Counted from the first letter of the stretch, positions 7,797-17,830 are shown. The stretch is DNA of 64,000 bases from Streptosporangiales bacterium (GCA_009379955.1 WHST01000011.1:18674-82673), one strand, 5' to 3'. Program-made: numbers and translations. The notes: a model not told the origin generated them from the letters alone.

Positions 7797-9740
7797 TCAG
7801 GGCCTGACGTCGGCGCAGCAGCGGAAGCCGAGGGACGGGGAGCGGGCCTGGCCGCCGCCGGGGAGGACGAGCTTCGCGCTGAACTCGGGCGCGCGCTCGC
7901 CGCCGTCGAAGTACCAGTCGGAGCCCTCAGGCACGTACGCGCTGCCGCCCTTGAGGATCGCGAACCGCGTACGGCCGTCGGTGTGCTCACTCTCGGTCAG
8001 GTTCCAGACCAGCGGTGTCCGCCGCCGCAGGAGTCCGCGCGACGCCGCGACCTGCCACTCGTCCTCGGTCGGCAACCGCAGACCTGCCCACCGCGCGTAG
8101 GCGCGGGAGTCCGCGAGCTCCACGTGGGTGACCGGCCGGTCGCCGGCGCCGGGCGGCGGCACGCCGTCGACCCAGTGCGCGAGGAACCGTTGCGGACGCA
8201 CGGGCAGGTAGCCGGTGGCCGCGAGGAACTCCGCGTACTCCGCGTCGGTCACCTCCTCGCGGCAGACGGCGAACGCACCGAGCTCCACGACCCGGTGCGC
8301 GGTGCCGGTCTGGTGCAGGCGCGGCGGCAGCGGCTTCCACTCGTCGACGTACGGCGCCTCGTCGTACAGGCCGGTCTCGCGCACCCGGAACGACACGGTC
8401 AGCTCGTGGCGAGCCGCGTCGACGACACCCGCACCCGGCGACACGTCACGGCGCTCCGACACCGGCGCGGGCACGCGAAACGCGGGACGGCGCGGGAAGG
8501 TGGGATCGTGGCTCGGCGCCTCGGTCGCGTACGGCGTCACCGGCTCCGGCGTCGCCACCACCGCCGCGATTCCGCCCGCGGGCAGCGGTCCGCCGACGAC
8601 CGTGCGGCCGTCGTCGCCCGTCGTCACCGTCAGCGGAACACCGCTGGTGAGCTCGGTCCAGTACGCCCCGGCGAGGTCGGTCGACAGCCACGGCCCGTCG
8701 TGGTCGTCGCCGCGGTTGACGACCGTCCAGAGGGGCACGCCCTCGTGCTCCCAGCGCGACGCGTACACCCGGACGTCGCCGCCGGGATGGTCGGCGAGCG
8801 GTGTCCACCGCTCGCCGCGCAACCAGTCGCCGTAGTCGCGTTGCACCGGACGCATGGCGCGCAGCAGCGCCCGGTCGCGTGCGCTCCAGCCGACCCACAC
8901 GCCGAAGACGGACTCCCAGACCATCACGCCGCAGCCGTTGAGCCACGCCGACTGCAGCTCGTGGAGGTGGCTGCGGTTCCACCGCCGGACGTGGTGCGGC
9001 AGGTGCCGCCGCTCGAACCACTTCGCCCGCAGCACGCCGGGGACGTCGGTGTCGGCGAACCACTGCGCCCACGACATCGCGTGGTCGTGCACGCGCCGCA
9101 GCGGCAGCCGCGACTCGCCCTCCAGCGTGATGCCGGGACGGACGGCGTCGAGCGCGGCGCGCACGTCCTCGCCGCCCTCCTTCGACGTGTCGAGGAAGAC
9201 ACCGTCGGCGCCGGTCCACGCCGCGAGATCGGCGACCGGCGTCGCCTCGACCGACTCCCACGGGTAGACGACGACGAACACGCGCACGCCGAGCCGCTGG
9301 AACGCCGTGACGACGTCGGGCAGCTCGGGCACGCTGGTGTAGTAGTCGTACTGGTCACGCTCGTCGATGCCGATCACCGGGTACGCGTGCCAGAGCACGA
9401 TGCCGTCGATCCCGCCGAAGTCTCGCCGCGCGCGGTCGACGTACGACTCGACGGTGAACGTGCCGCGGTGATGGTCGTACAGTCGCTCGTCCCACATCCA
9501 CACGAGATCGACGACGAAGCAGTCGTTCGCCGCGTCGTCGTACCGGCTGCCGTCGTACGCCACCCGCTCGCGCGCCTCCGTACGCCAGCGGTGCAGCTGC
9601 TCGCGCCACCTCGGCCACAGCGCGGGATCGGCCGGCGGCGCGAAGATCTTGGCGTCGTCGAGCACCGAGAGGTCGGCGTCCGGGTCGAGCGGCACCTCGG
9701 CCCACCGGTCGATCGGGCGGGCCATATACGGGTTCAGCAC
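7797..9740 (-). CDS. Glycosidase-like protein with C-terminal FGE/SUMF1 (sulfatase-modifying factor) domain
   Basis: 647 residues. The N-terminal two thirds look like a TIM-barrel glycoside hydrolase: [21 protein letters not shown], then D-G-V-F-L-D-T, with aromatic and acidic residues at strand ends as in GH active sites. A beta-rich middle follows. Residues about 475-645 are an FGE-sulfatase (SUMF1/DUF323) domain: [25 protein letters not shown] and a C-terminal S-L-G-F-R-C. These domains either make formylglycine or serve as C-type-lectin-like binding modules; no sulfatase gene is nearby. It starts with GTG at 9740, overlapping the preceding stop (GTGCTGA), with GGGAGGA nine bases upstream. 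It is the last gene of the LacI/ABC operon. The exact GH family and substrate are unknown. Confidence 0.75.
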   Translation of the reverse strand: MLNPYMARPIDRWAEVPLDPDADLSVLDDAKIFAPPADPALWPRWREQLHRWRTEARERVAYDGSRYDDAANDCFVVDLVWMWDERLYDHHRGTFTVESYVDRARRDFGGIDGIVLWHAYPVIGIDERDQYDYYTSVPELPDVVTAFQRLGVRVFVVVYPWESVEATPVADLAAWTGADGVFLDTSKEGGEDVRAALDAVRPGITLEGESRLPLRRVHDHAMSWAQWFADTDVPGVLRAKWFERRHLPHHVRRWNRSHLHELQSAWLNGCGVMVWESVFGVWVGWSARDRALLRAMRPVQRDYGDWLRGERWTPLADHPGGDVRVYASRWEHEGVPLWTVVNRGDDHDGPWLSTDLAGAYWTELTSGVPLTVTTGDDGRTVVGGPLPAGGIAAVVATPEPVTPYATEAPSHDPTFPRRPAFRVPAPVSERRDVSPGAGVVDAARHELTVSFRVRETGLYDEAPYVDEWKPLPPRLHQTGTAHRVVELGAFAVCREEVTDAEYAEFLAATGYLPVRPQRFLAHWVDGVPPPGAGDRPVTHVELADSRAYARWAGLRLPTEDEWQVAASRGLLRRRTPLVWNLTESEHTDGRTRFAILKGGSAYVPEGSDWYFDGGERAPEFSAKLVLPGGGQARSPSLGFRCCADVRP

Positions 9741-11095
9741 GACGCTCGTCCTCCCTCGGCGAGTGCGAACGTACGGTCGGCGAGCGACGTCAGCGCCACG
9801 CCGTCGAAGCCCGGCAGGCTCGACGCGACGCGGTCGTGCAGCGGACGCGTCCACGACTCCGGGACACCGCGCATCGCGCCCGCGAGTGCGCCGACGGTCG
9901 CGCCGTCGGAGTCGGTGTCCCAGCCGCCCGTGACGGCGGCGCACACCGCCGGCACGAAGTCGCCGTCGCTCGCGGCGAGCGCGTACGCGACGAGCGCGGC
10001 GTTGTTGACGGCGTGCACCCAGTGCAGGTGACCGAACTCGGTGTGCAACGTGTCGAGCGCGTCCTCGACGCCGGTGCCCGCGGCGGCGAGCGCCATGCCG
10101 CGCCGTACCGCTACGGCGAGCGCACTGTCGGGCGGGACGACGGCGAGCCCGTGCGCGAGGACGGCACCGACGTCGTCGGTCACGACCGCCGCGGCGCTCG
10201 CCGCGGCGACGAACATCGCGCCGTACGTCCCGCTGCCGGTGTGGCTCAGCCGCGCGTCGCGCCAGGCCAGCCGCGCGGCTTCGTGCGGGCGTCCTGGGCA
10301 CACCCAGCCGTACACGTCGGTACGGATCTGCGCGCCGATCCAGTGCCGGAACGGGTTGCGCACGACGGCGGTACGCGGCGGCACGAGGCCGTCGAGAAGG
10401 TTGCGGTACGCGATCCGCTCGGCGGTGAACACCCGGCCTGCAGGCAGGCCGTCGAGCCACGCCTGCGCGACGTCCTCGGTGGTGAACGACGAGCCGTGCT
10501 CCTCGACGACCTGCAGCGCGAGCATGGCGTAGTTGAGGTCGTCGTCCTCCGGCATGCCGTCGATGTTCTCGGCGAGGCTCGTCGTGCGGCTGCGCCTGTT
10601 CCACGGCCATCGCTCGGCGACGGCGGCGGGCAACCCGACCGCCGTGAAGTACCCGGCGAGCGGCCAACGGCCCGTCGACCGCAGGATCTCCCTGATGCCC
10701 TCGCGCGGGATCTTCTCCACCGGCTTGCCGAGCAGGCAGCCTGCGGCGCGGCCGAGCCAGGCACCGCGCAGCCGTCCACGGAGGGCGTCGAGGTCGGGCT
10801 CCGGTAGCGCGGGTGCGCCGGACCAGAGTGCTTCGATCGCGGCGAGGTCGTCTGGCTCGTCGCGCCGGTGCTCTGCCGACGCCGGGAGAGCGTCCAGCTC
10901 GTCGAGCAGCGTGCGGGCCGGTGCGCGCAGGTCGCCCGTGCCGTCGGCCGCAGACGCACCACCGGCGACGACGTCGACCGACCCGCCGGCGGCGACCCAC
11001 CGCGCGGCGACGTCGTCGACGTCCTTGCCTTCGACCCTGCTCTGCGCGAGCTCGTGCGGCAGCAGGTCCTCCGGCTGCACCCAGGTCAGGCGCAT
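9734..11095 (-). CDS. ADP-ribosylglycohydrolase (DraG-like) family protein, variant metal site
   Basis: 453 residues, ATG start two bases after the stop of the previous gene. The DraG-like fold covers about residues 100-450: [15 protein letters not shown], then E-D-D-D-L-N-Y in place of the usual T-D-D-T, and [15 protein letters not shown], the second metal-binding signature. About 100 extra N-terminal residues have no recognised domain. Family members cleave N-glycosidic bonds to ADP-ribose or related ribosides using two Mg or Mn ions. Inside a carbohydrate-uptake operon, a small imported glycoside is a more likely substrate than a modified protein (inference). Confidence 0.85.
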   Translation of the reverse strand: MRLTWVQPEDLLPHELAQSRVEGKDVDDVAARWVAAGGSVDVVAGGASAADGTGDLRAPARTLLDELDALPASAEHRRDEPDDLAAIEALWSGAPALPEPDLDALRGRLRGAWLGRAAGCLLGKPVEKIPREGIREILRSTGRWPLAGYFTAVGLPAAVAERWPWNRRSRTTSLAENIDGMPEDDDLNYAMLALQVVEEHGSSFTTEDVAQAWLDGLPAGRVFTAERIAYRNLLDGLVPPRTAVVRNPFRHWIGAQIRTDVYGWVCPGRPHEAARLAWRDARLSHTGSGTYGAMFVAAASAAAVVTDDVGAVLAHGLAVVPPDSALAVAVRRGMALAAAGTGVEDALDTLHTEFGHLHWVHAVNNAALVAYALAASDGDFVPAVCAAVTGGWDTDSDGATVGALAGAMRGVPESWTRPLHDRVASSLPGFDGVALTSLADRTFALAEGGRASC

Positions 11096-11097
11096 GC

Positions 11098-12258
11098 TCA
11101 GCCGGCCCCACCCTCGTCGCCGGCGAGCGTCCGCATCGCGGCGGTCCTGCGCGCGTGCGCCGCCTCGTCCCTGCGCAGCACCTCGACCGCGACGTCGGCG
11201 AGCCTGATGCCGGGTCCCCGCAGGTCGACCCGGCTCGCCTCCTCGACGTCGTGCAGCCAGTCCACCGGGATGACGTCGACGCCGCCGAGCGCGCCGGCGA
11301 GCGCGCCGCCCATCGTCGCGATCGAGTCGGCGTCCCTGCCGTAGTTGATCGCCCCCAGCAACGTCTCGCGGTAGTCGCCTCCGGCGATGGTCAGCATCGC
11401 GAGCGCGAGCGGCAGCTCCTCGATCGCGTGCAGCCGGCTCGGCCTGCGCGCACCGAGACCCTGGTTGCGGTAGTCGTCGCCGACCGTGTCGTACGGCGCC
11501 ATCGCGGCACGCAGGTCGCGCTGCGCGTCGGCCCAGTGCGTGTGCGCACCCGCCGCGTCGAGCACCGCATCGACGGCCGCCCGCGTGCCGTCCTTCGCGA
11601 GCGCGAGGCAGGTCTCCCGCACCGACGCGACGTCCGCACCCGGCGCCATCGCGGTCGCGACCGCGGCCGCGAACACGCCCGCCGCCTCGCGTCCGTAGCT
11701 GGACTGGTGCGGTCCGGTGATCTCGATCGCCTCGGCGTACGCGCGCTCGGGGTCCGCGGCGTTGACCACACCCACCGGTGCCATGTACATCGCCGCGCCG
11801 CAGTTGACGATGTTGCCGACACCGGCCTCACGCGGATCGTTGTGCCCGTAGTGCAGCCGGAGGACCAGCCACTTCTCCGCGAGGAAGATGCGGTGCAGCG
11901 GCAGCGCCTCCGCCTCGAGCTCGGGGATCCAGACCTTGCCGTCGATGAGCCGGGGCACGAACCGCTCGGCGATGTCGTACGCGTCGAGGTGGTCGCGCTT
12001 CTCGGCGTAGACGTCGGCGAGGGTGAGCGTCATCAACGTGTCGTCGGTGACGTGCCCGTCGCCCTTGTGGTACGGCGCGATCGGCCGCGCGTGCCGCCAG
12101 TCGGGGTTGAACGGCGGGACGATGCCCGTCACCCAGCCGCCGTAACGCTCCTGGATCTGCTCGGGCGTCCACCCCTCGGTGGCACCCCCGAGTGCGTCGC
12201 CGACCGCCGCACCGGCGACGCACCCGATGGCCCTGCGCTCCAGCTCACCGTCCCCCAC
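11098..12258 (-). CDS. ADP-ribosylglycohydrolase (DraG-like) family protein, canonical metal site
   Basis: 386 residues from GTG 12258, one base after the stop of the binding-protein gene; a GTG at 12276 would overlap that gene and add six residues. It has the full DraG signature: [15 protein letters not shown] near the N-terminus, H-V-T-D-D-T-L-M-T at about 65-75, and [16 protein letters not shown] near residue 320. The acidic residues of these motifs coordinate the two metal ions in known members. It is clearly a paralogue, not a duplicate, of its neighbour, which suggests two successive or two stereospecific hydrolysis steps. It belongs to the lacI-ABC operon. Confidence 0.88.
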   Translation of the reverse strand: MGDGELERRAIGCVAGAAVGDALGGATEGWTPEQIQERYGGWVTGIVPPFNPDWRHARPIAPYHKGDGHVTDDTLMTLTLADVYAEKRDHLDAYDIAERFVPRLIDGKVWIPELEAEALPLHRIFLAEKWLVLRLHYGHNDPREAGVGNIVNCGAAMYMAPVGVVNAADPERAYAEAIEITGPHQSSYGREAAGVFAAAVATAMAPGADVASVRETCLALAKDGTRAAVDAVLDAAGAHTHWADAQRDLRAAMAPYDTVGDDYRNQGLGARRPSRLHAIEELPLALAMLTIAGGDYRETLLGAINYGRDADSIATMGGALAGALGGVDVIPVDWLHDVEEASRVDLRGPGIRLADVAVEVLRRDEAAHARRTAAMRTLAGDEGGAG

Positions 12259-12259
12259 G

Positions 12260-13552
12260 TCAGTCGCCCGCCGCACGCTGGAGGATCTTGTTGCCCTCGC
12301 CCGCCAGTCGTTGCTTCAGCTCGGCCGCGGTGATCTTGTTCGCGAAGTACTGCTGGAACGCCGGGTTGGCGGCCTTGGTCTTCCACTCCTCGAAGCCGTT
12401 GACCCGCAGGTACGGCGCCTGCACCCGGACCTTGCCGGAGTCGACGGCGGTCTGCCAGCCGTCCTCCGCCTTGTTGAACTCCGGCAGCTCGCTCGACGTC
12501 TTCCGCGTCGGGATCATCCAGTCCGAGTACGCGAGCGTGCCCATGTTCTCGGTGTTCAGCAGCCAGCTGAGGAACTCCATCGCCTCCTCGGGGTGCTCGG
12601 ACTCCTGGGCGATCGACATCGTCTGCGGCGCGCTCGCCTGGCTCTGTGTGTCGCCCTCGAGCGGCGGCAGGGCCACCCACTCGAAGTCCTTCGGCGCGGA
12701 GTCCTTCAGCGACCCGCGGAACCACACGCCCTTGGAGATCATGGCGTACTTGCCCCCGAAGAAGCCGGGCAGCACGTCGTCCGCGCCCATGCTCGCCGAG
12801 TTGCTCGGCGCGGTCTTGTCGTTCCAGATCATGTCGTGCACCTGCTTGGGCGCCGACTCCTCCGCGGGACCGACCTGCACCTTCGAGTGGTCACCGTCGG
12901 GATAGAAGTACCTGCCGTCGTAGTTCATCGAGTACGTGAGCATCGCGTTGGTGGCCTGCTTCAGCGACCAGGCGACGCCGTACCTGTCGGGCGTGCCGTC
13001 CTTGTTCGTGTCCTTGGTCAGCTTCTTCGAGGCGGCGCGCATGTCCTCCCACGTCCACGGGTCGTCCGACGTCGGGATCTCGACGTTCGCGTCGTCGAGC
13101 AGCTTCTTGTTCGCCATCAGCAGCTGGGTCTCCCAGGAGAACGGGATGCCGTACGTGCCGCCGTCCTTCTCCTTCACCGACTCCCAGGCAGCGGGGATGA
13201 CGTCGTCCTTCATCTCCTTCGGGATCGACTCGGTGAGGTCCATCAGGAAGCCCGCGTCGGAGAACTTCTTCAGCCCCTGCGCCTCGTAGTAGACGATGTC
13301 GGGCGCGTCACCGCCCTGGAACGACGTGAGCAGGTAGTCAGGCGCGGCGTCCCAGTTCCCCTGCACCAGCTCGACCTGGACCTTGGGGTTGTCCTTGTTC
13401 CACTGGGCCACGAGGTCCTTGTACGCCTGCACGTTCTGCTTCTGGAACGCCACGCTGTAGAACTTCAGCGTGGTGACTCCCGAGTCGCCGCCGGAGCCAC
13501 ACGCGGTGGCAGCCAGCAGGACGACCGCGGCCGCGGCGATCGCACGGCGCAT
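12260..13552 (-). CDS. Sugar ABC transporter substrate-binding lipoprotein (family 1)
   Basis: 430 residues with a lipoprotein signal peptide: M-R-R then a hydrophobic run and lipobox A-T-A-C (cysteine about residue 18). The mature part is a bacterial extracellular solute-binding protein of family 1 (maltose/oligosaccharide type), with D-I-V-Y-Y-E near residue 85 and E-E-A-M-E-F-L-S-W-L in the C-terminal half. It should capture a sugar outside the cell and deliver it to the two permeases encoded just upstream. Spacing to the permease stop is 22 bases. The ligand cannot be read from sequence; the hydrolases downstream suggest a glycoside. Confidence 0.93.
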   Translation of the reverse strand: MRRAIAAAAVVLLAATACGSGGDSGVTTLKFYSVAFQKQNVQAYKDLVAQWNKDNPKVQVELVQGNWDAAPDYLLTSFQGGDAPDIVYYEAQGLKKFSDAGFLMDLTESIPKEMKDDVIPAAWESVKEKDGGTYGIPFSWETQLLMANKKLLDDANVEIPTSDDPWTWEDMRAASKKLTKDTNKDGTPDRYGVAWSLKQATNAMLTYSMNYDGRYFYPDGDHSKVQVGPAEESAPKQVHDMIWNDKTAPSNSASMGADDVLPGFFGGKYAMISKGVWFRGSLKDSAPKDFEWVALPPLEGDTQSQASAPQTMSIAQESEHPEEAMEFLSWLLNTENMGTLAYSDWMIPTRKTSSELPEFNKAEDGWQTAVDSGKVRVQAPYLRVNGFEEWKTKAANPAFQQYFANKITAAELKQRLAGEGNKILQRAAGD

Positions 13553-13574
13553 GGTTCCTCCTTCTATAGATGGG

Positions 13575-14414
13575 TCAGCTCTTCACGGCACCGCTGAGCA
13601 GTCCCGAGGTGAGTCGGCGTTGGATGACGGCGAACAGCGCCAGGCTGGGCAGCGTCGCGAGGAAGCAGCTCGCCGCGAGCGGTCCCCACTGTGCGGTGCC
13701 GTCGACCCCGGTGAACTTGGCGAGCGTGATCGACAGCGTGGCGAGCTCCGGGCTCTTCAGCACCGCCAGCGCGAAGAAGAACTCGTTCCACGCCTGGATG
13801 AACGCGAACATGACGGTCGCGACGAGTCCGGGCATCAGCAGTGGCGCGATGACGTCCTTGAGGATGCGCAGCCGGCTGGCGCCGTCGACCGCGGCGGCCT
13901 CCTCGACCTCGACGGGGATCGCTCTGATGTGCCCCTGCAGCATCCACAGCGAGAACGGCAGGCTCCAGACGACGTACACGAGGATGAGCCCCAGATGCGT
14001 GTCGCTCAGCTGGATGTAGCGCAGCATCAGGAACAGCGGGATGAGGATCAGGATCAGCGGGAACATCTGCGACAGCAGCACCCACCCGATCACGACCTTG
14101 TTCAGCCGCGACCTGATCCGCGCGATGGCGTACGCGGCGGGCAGCGCGATCAGGACGCTCACGACCGCGGTGATGATCGAGATCTGCAGGCTGTTCAGCG
14201 CACTGCGCGCGATGTTCTGCTGCTCGAACGCGCTGACGTAGTTGGCGAGCGTCGGGTCGGCGGGGAAGAGCCTGGGCACCAGCGAGGAGATCTCCGGCGC
14301 CGGCTTGAACGACGTCGACAGCATCCACACCAGCGGGAACGCGAGATAGACCATGTACGCGGCCAGCGCCAGGTACATGAGGCCGCTCGCCCACCACGGT
14401 CGCCGGGCGTTCAT
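13575..14414 (-). CDS. Carbohydrate ABC transporter permease (MalG type)
   Basis: 279 residues with six predicted membrane helices and the permease EAA loop, seen as V-E-V-E-E-A-A-A-V-D-G-A-S-R-L-R-I-L (about residues 185-202), which docks to the ATPase. The start is ATG 14414, overlapping the upstream permease stop by four bases (ATGA), so the two are translationally coupled. With its partner it forms the sugar channel. No ATPase gene is present in this operon; the MsiK-like ATPase at 55.8 kb is a candidate partner. Confidence 0.95.
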   Translation of the reverse strand: MNARRPWWASGLMYLALAAYMVYLAFPLVWMLSTSFKPAPEISSLVPRLFPADPTLANYVSAFEQQNIARSALNSLQISIITAVVSVLIALPAAYAIARIRSRLNKVVIGWVLLSQMFPLILILIPLFLMLRYIQLSDTHLGLILVYVVWSLPFSLWMLQGHIRAIPVEVEEAAAVDGASRLRILKDVIAPLLMPGLVATVMFAFIQAWNEFFFALAVLKSPELATLSITLAKFTGVDGTAQWGPLAASCFLATLPSLALFAVIQRRLTSGLLSGAVKS

Positions 14415-15343
14415 CGCGACTCCTCCCGCCGCGCCCGCAGGTAGACGGCGAGCAGCACCGCGATCACCGCCACCATCGCGAGTCCGAGCATCGAGGCGTA
14501 GCCGAAGTGCCCGTAGCTGAACGCCTCCTCGTACGCGTACAGCAGCGGCAGGCTCGTCGACGTGCCCGGCCCTCCGGCGGTGAGCACGTAGACCAGGCCG
14601 AACGAGTTGAAGTTCCAGATGAAGTTCAACGAGACGATGACCACGGTCACCGGCCGGAGCAGCGGCATGGTGACCGCACGGAACCTGCGCCAGGCGGAGG
14701 CCCCGTCGATCGCCGCGGCCTCGTGCAGCTCGCTCGGGATGCCCTGCAGCCCGGCCAGCAGCACGACGGTCGTCTGCGGCATGCCCGCCCAGATGCCGAC
14801 CATGATCACCGACGGCAGCGCCCACGCGAAGTCGCCGAGCCAGTCGATCCCGTTCGGCGCGATGCCGGTCACCCGGAGCAGGTAGTTGAGCACGCCGGAG
14901 TCGGGGTGGTAGACGAGCTTCCAGGTCTGCGCCACGATCACCGGCGGCATCGCCCAGGGAACGAGGGTGAGCGTGCGCACCAGCCAGCGTCCCCTGATGC
15001 GCTGGTTGAGCAGCAGCGCGAGGCCGAGGCCCAGTAGGTACTGGCCGGCGGTCGTCGCGAACGCCCACACCAGGCCGATGCCGAACGAGCTCCAGAACTG
15101 CGCGTCACCGACGAGCCGCACGACGTTCTCGACGCCGGTGAACGTCGGCAGCTTCAGCCCGAACTTCGCGTCGGTGAACGCGAGGTACACCCCGACCAAC
15201 AGCGGCAGCACCGAGAACACCACGACGGGCACGAGGGCGGGACCGAGCAGGGCGAGGCCCTGCGCCGAGCCCTGCCCCGGCTTCGCGTCGCTCCCCGGCC
15301 TGCGGGCCTTCGGCCGCGGACGCGCCGGCAGCATCGTCGTCAT
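14411..15343 (-). CDS. Sugar ABC transporter permease (MalF type)
   Basis: 310 residues. Residues 1-30 are basic and cytosolic (P-R-P-R-P-K-A-R-R-P), followed by six membrane helices. The EAA loop is visible as L-H-E-A-A-A-I-D-G-A-S-A-W-R-R-F (about residues 205-220). The start chosen is ATG 15343; the open frame extends upstream but that part is arginine/serine-rich and looks non-coding. It forms a heterodimer with the next permease. It lies about 100 bases downstream of the lacI stop, probably in the same transcript. Confidence 0.93.
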   Translation of the reverse strand: MTTMLPARPRPKARRPGSDAKPGQGSAQGLALLGPALVPVVVFSVLPLLVGVYLAFTDAKFGLKLPTFTGVENVVRLVGDAQFWSSFGIGLVWAFATTAGQYLLGLGLALLLNQRIRGRWLVRTLTLVPWAMPPVIVAQTWKLVYHPDSGVLNYLLRVTGIAPNGIDWLGDFAWALPSVIMVGIWAGMPQTTVVLLAGLQGIPSELHEAAAIDGASAWRRFRAVTMPLLRPVTVVIVSLNFIWNFNSFGLVYVLTAGGPGTSTSLPLLYAYEEAFSYGHFGYASMLGLAMVAVIAVLLAVYLRARREESR

Positions 15344-15446
15344 GAGCCGTCTTCCGAAGCGAGCATCGCAGCGGACCGAAGCGCGCACCGCACCCACCGG
15401 CCCACCGAGCGAGGAGCGGAACGGAGGAGGACGGCGGAAGGCACGG

Positions 15447-16469
15447 TCACGCGCGCACCTCCGCTCGCCCCGCGGTCGACTCGCGCACGACGAGACGCGG
15501 CCCGACGGTCGCGCGGCGGCAGGGCAGGACGGGGTCGTCGAGGCGGTCGAGCAGCAGCCGCGCCGCCCGGCCGCCGCGTTCACCCGACCGCAGCGAGACG
15601 CTGGTGAGCGACGGCGAGTAGAGCGCCGCGAGGTCGATGTCGTCCATCCCGGCCACGGCCACCTCGTCGGGCACCCGAAGGCCCGCGGTCGCGGCGGCGC
15701 GCATCACGCCCACCGCGAGCAGGTCGTTGGCGCACACGACGGCCTCCGGACTGGCACGGGCGAACAGCTCTCGCCCCGCCTCGATCCCGGCGGCGGACGT
15801 GAAGTCGTCGGCCTCGATGCGCAGGTCGTCGGCGATCTCGACACCGTGCCGCGCCAGCGCGTTGGCGAAGCCGCGCGCACGCGCCGTGCCCGGCACCGCG
15901 TCGACGGGGCCGTTGACGAACGCGATCGACCGGCGACCGGTCTCGAGGAGGTGGTCGACGGCCATGCCGATGCCCCGCGCGGAGTCGGTGCGGACGTTGT
16001 CGACCTCCAGCGACGCCGGCAGCTTGCCGACGACGACGACCGGCATGCGGCAGCGGGACAGTTCGCCGGCGAGCTCGTCGGTCATCCGCAGCGGGGAGAG
16101 GATGAGGCCGTCGGCGTACCCGCGGGCGAGGCTGCGCAGCACCCCGACGGCGCCGTCGGGGTCGGACCGGGTCGACGACACGACCAGGCGGATGCCGAGC
16201 GGCCCGACCACGGCCTCGATCGCCCGCATCATCTCGACGTAGACCGGGTTGCCGATGTCGTCGACCGCCAGCGCGAGCTGGTCGGTGCGGCGCATCTTCA
16301 GCGACCGCGCGGCCGCGTCGGGCGCGTAGCCGAGCTCCTCGGCCACCTGACGCACCCGCTCGGCCATCTGCGGACTCGCCGGCAGGCCGTTGAGCACCCG
16401 CGACACCGACGCGATGGAGACCCCCGCGCGCTCCGCCACGAGCGACACCGTCGGCCGACCTGACGCCAA
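15447..16469 (-). CDS. LacI-family transcriptional regulator
   Basis: 340 residues. Residues 5-55 are the LacI helix-turn-helix and hinge (V-S-L-V-A-E-R-A-G-V-S-I-A-S-V-S-R-V-L-N-G). The rest is the periplasmic-binding-protein-like effector domain, with V-C-A-N-D-L-L-A-V-G and V-A-G-M-D-D-I-D as typical signatures. The best start is TTG at 16469. Operator-like sequence lies immediately upstream (16474-16515), consistent with autoregulation. It is the first gene of the operon with the sugar ABC genes, the two DraG-like enzymes and the glycosidase/FGE protein, so it very likely represses them until the sugar is present. Confidence 0.93.
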   Translation of the reverse strand: MASGRPTVSLVAERAGVSIASVSRVLNGLPASPQMAERVRQVAEELGYAPDAAARSLKMRRTDQLALAVDDIGNPVYVEMMRAIEAVVGPLGIRLVVSSTRSDPDGAVGVLRSLARGYADGLILSPLRMTDELAGELSRCRMPVVVVGKLPASLEVDNVRTDSARGIGMAVDHLLETGRRSIAFVNGPVDAVPGTARARGFANALARHGVEIADDLRIEADDFTSAAGIEAGRELFARASPEAVVCANDLLAVGVMRAAATAGLRVPDEVAVAGMDDIDLAALYSPSLTSVSLRSGERGGRAARLLLDRLDDPVLPCRRATVGPRLVVRESTAGRAEVRA

Positions 16470-16473
16470 GTCC

Positions 16474-16515
16474 CACTCCTCTGTAAACGTTCTTGTAAAC
16501 GCTTACGGAGGAGTG
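16474..16515. promoter_or_regulatory. LacI-type operator region
   Basis: Contains GTAAACGCTTAC (16495-16506), a classic LacI/GalR-family half-palindrome, and a second TGTAAACG at 16482-16489. An outer inverted repeat of 13 bp with one mismatch encloses both (CACTCCTCTGTAA at 16474-16486 and its partner at 16503-16515). It sits immediately upstream of the lacI start. Confidence 0.8.
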
Positions 16516-16564
16516 TGCAACCGCTCCCGCCGACACGTCAAGCCCCGCCAGTCGCGAGTGACGG

Positions 16565-17830
16565 TCAGTGGTTCAGCGTCAGCTCGGGGAAGATCCCGAC
16601 GAGGAGCATCGTGGTGACCACACACGCGGCGAACGGAAGGGTTCCCTTCGTCACCTGCGAGACCGGCAGCTTGGTGAGATTGCTGAGCACGAAGCAGTTG
16701 ATCCCGACGGGCGGCGTCACGAGGGCGAGCTCCATGTTGAGGATGAACAGGATCGCGAACTGGATGCGGTCGAGTCCGTGCTGGATGAGGATCGCATCCA
16801 CGATGGGGATGACCAGGTAGGTGATCGCGGCGACGTCGAGGAAGTCACCGAGCACCACCAGCAGCAACGACACGACGATGATGAACAGGACCGGCGACAC
16901 CTCGACCAGGGCGCCCATCGACGTGGTGATCGACTGCGGCACCTGCTCGATCGTCAGGACGTACGAGAACATCGACGCCGTCGCGATGATGAGGAAGATG
17001 ATCACCGAGGTCCGCAGTGTGCTCGCGCAGGCGTCGACGAGCTTCCGCCAGGTCAGCTTTCGGTAGTAGACGCCCTCGATGAGCAGGGCGCCGATGACTC
17101 CGGCCATCGCCGACTCGGTGGCCGTGACGATGCCGAGCAGGATGACGACGTAGATGAAGATCGGCAGCAGCAGCACCACACCGTGCTTACGGAGCAGCAG
17201 GAGTCGACCCGACCAGGGCACCCGCTCGTCCACGGGATATCTCCGGCGACGTGCGATGCCCACCGATACCGCCGCGAGGAGGGCGGTCAGCACGATCCCC
17301 GGCAGCACGCCTGCACGAAACAGGGTCAGCACGGGGATGGTGGTGATGGACGAGTAGATGATCATGTTGATGCTCGGTGGGATGAGGATGCCGAGCGTGC
17401 CGCCACCCGCCACCAACCCGGCCGCGAACGTCGGCGAGTATCCGAGCCTGGTCATCTTCGGGACGAGGATGAGCCCGAGCGCCGCAGCGTTCGCCGGGCT
17501 CGACCCGCTGACGGCGGCCAACATCGCGCTCGCGAGGACGGCCACCAGGGCGAGCCCACCCCGACGGTGCCCGACGAACGCCAGCAACAGGTCGATCAGA
17601 CCGTTGACGCCACGCCCCGACGAGAGGATCGCGGCCATCAGGAGGAAGAACGGGATGGCCGTCAGTGCCGAGCCGTTGATGTTCGTGGCGAACGTCTGCG
17701 TGATGACGCTCGGCGCCTGCGCCTCGAAGTAGAAGGCGACCAACGCCGCGACTCCCATGCTCACGTACACGGGTGCGCCGATCACGAGCAGGACCACGAA
17801 GACGGCGACCATCAGGAGGGCGATCGTCAT
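16565..17830 (-). CDS. dctM: TRAP transporter large permease (DctM)
   Basis: 421 residues with about 12 hydrophobic segments. It has the DctM family features G-A-P-V-Y-V-S-M-G at the N-terminus, G-S-S-P-A-N-A-A-A-L-G, a glycine-rich G-G-G-T-L-G-I-L-I-P-P-S-I, and near the end A-L-V-T-P-P-V-G-I-N-C-F. It is the transport subunit of a tripartite ATP-independent periplasmic transporter, driven by the sodium or proton gradient. Its ATG overlaps the dctQ stop by four bases. The 3' end faces the lacI promoter region about 95 bases away. Confidence 0.95.
   Translation of the reverse strand: MTIALLMVAVFVVLLVIGAPVYVSMGVAALVAFYFEAQAPSVITQTFATNINGSALTAIPFFLLMAAILSSGRGVNGLIDLLLAFVGHRRGGLALVAVLASAMLAAVSGSSPANAAALGLILVPKMTRLGYSPTFAAGLVAGGGTLGILIPPSINMIIYSSITTIPVLTLFRAGVLPGIVLTALLAAVSVGIARRRRYPVDERVPWSGRLLLLRKHGVVLLLPIFIYVVILLGIVTATESAMAGVIGALLIEGVYYRKLTWRKLVDACASTLRTSVIIFLIIATASMFSYVLTIEQVPQSITTSMGALVEVSPVLFIIVVSLLLVVLGDFLDVAAITYLVIPIVDAILIQHGLDRIQFAILFILNMELALVTPPVGINCFVLSNLTKLPVSQVTKGTLPFAACVVTTMLLVGIFPELTLNH

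Noticed and set aside
7797..11111. A single 1104-codon frame spanning the FGE-domain gene and the DraG-like gene
   Set aside because: Only its 3' two thirds are real. Upstream of 9740 the frame is Arg-rich and overlaps the DraG-like gene in another frame, and a start with ribosome site exists at 9740.
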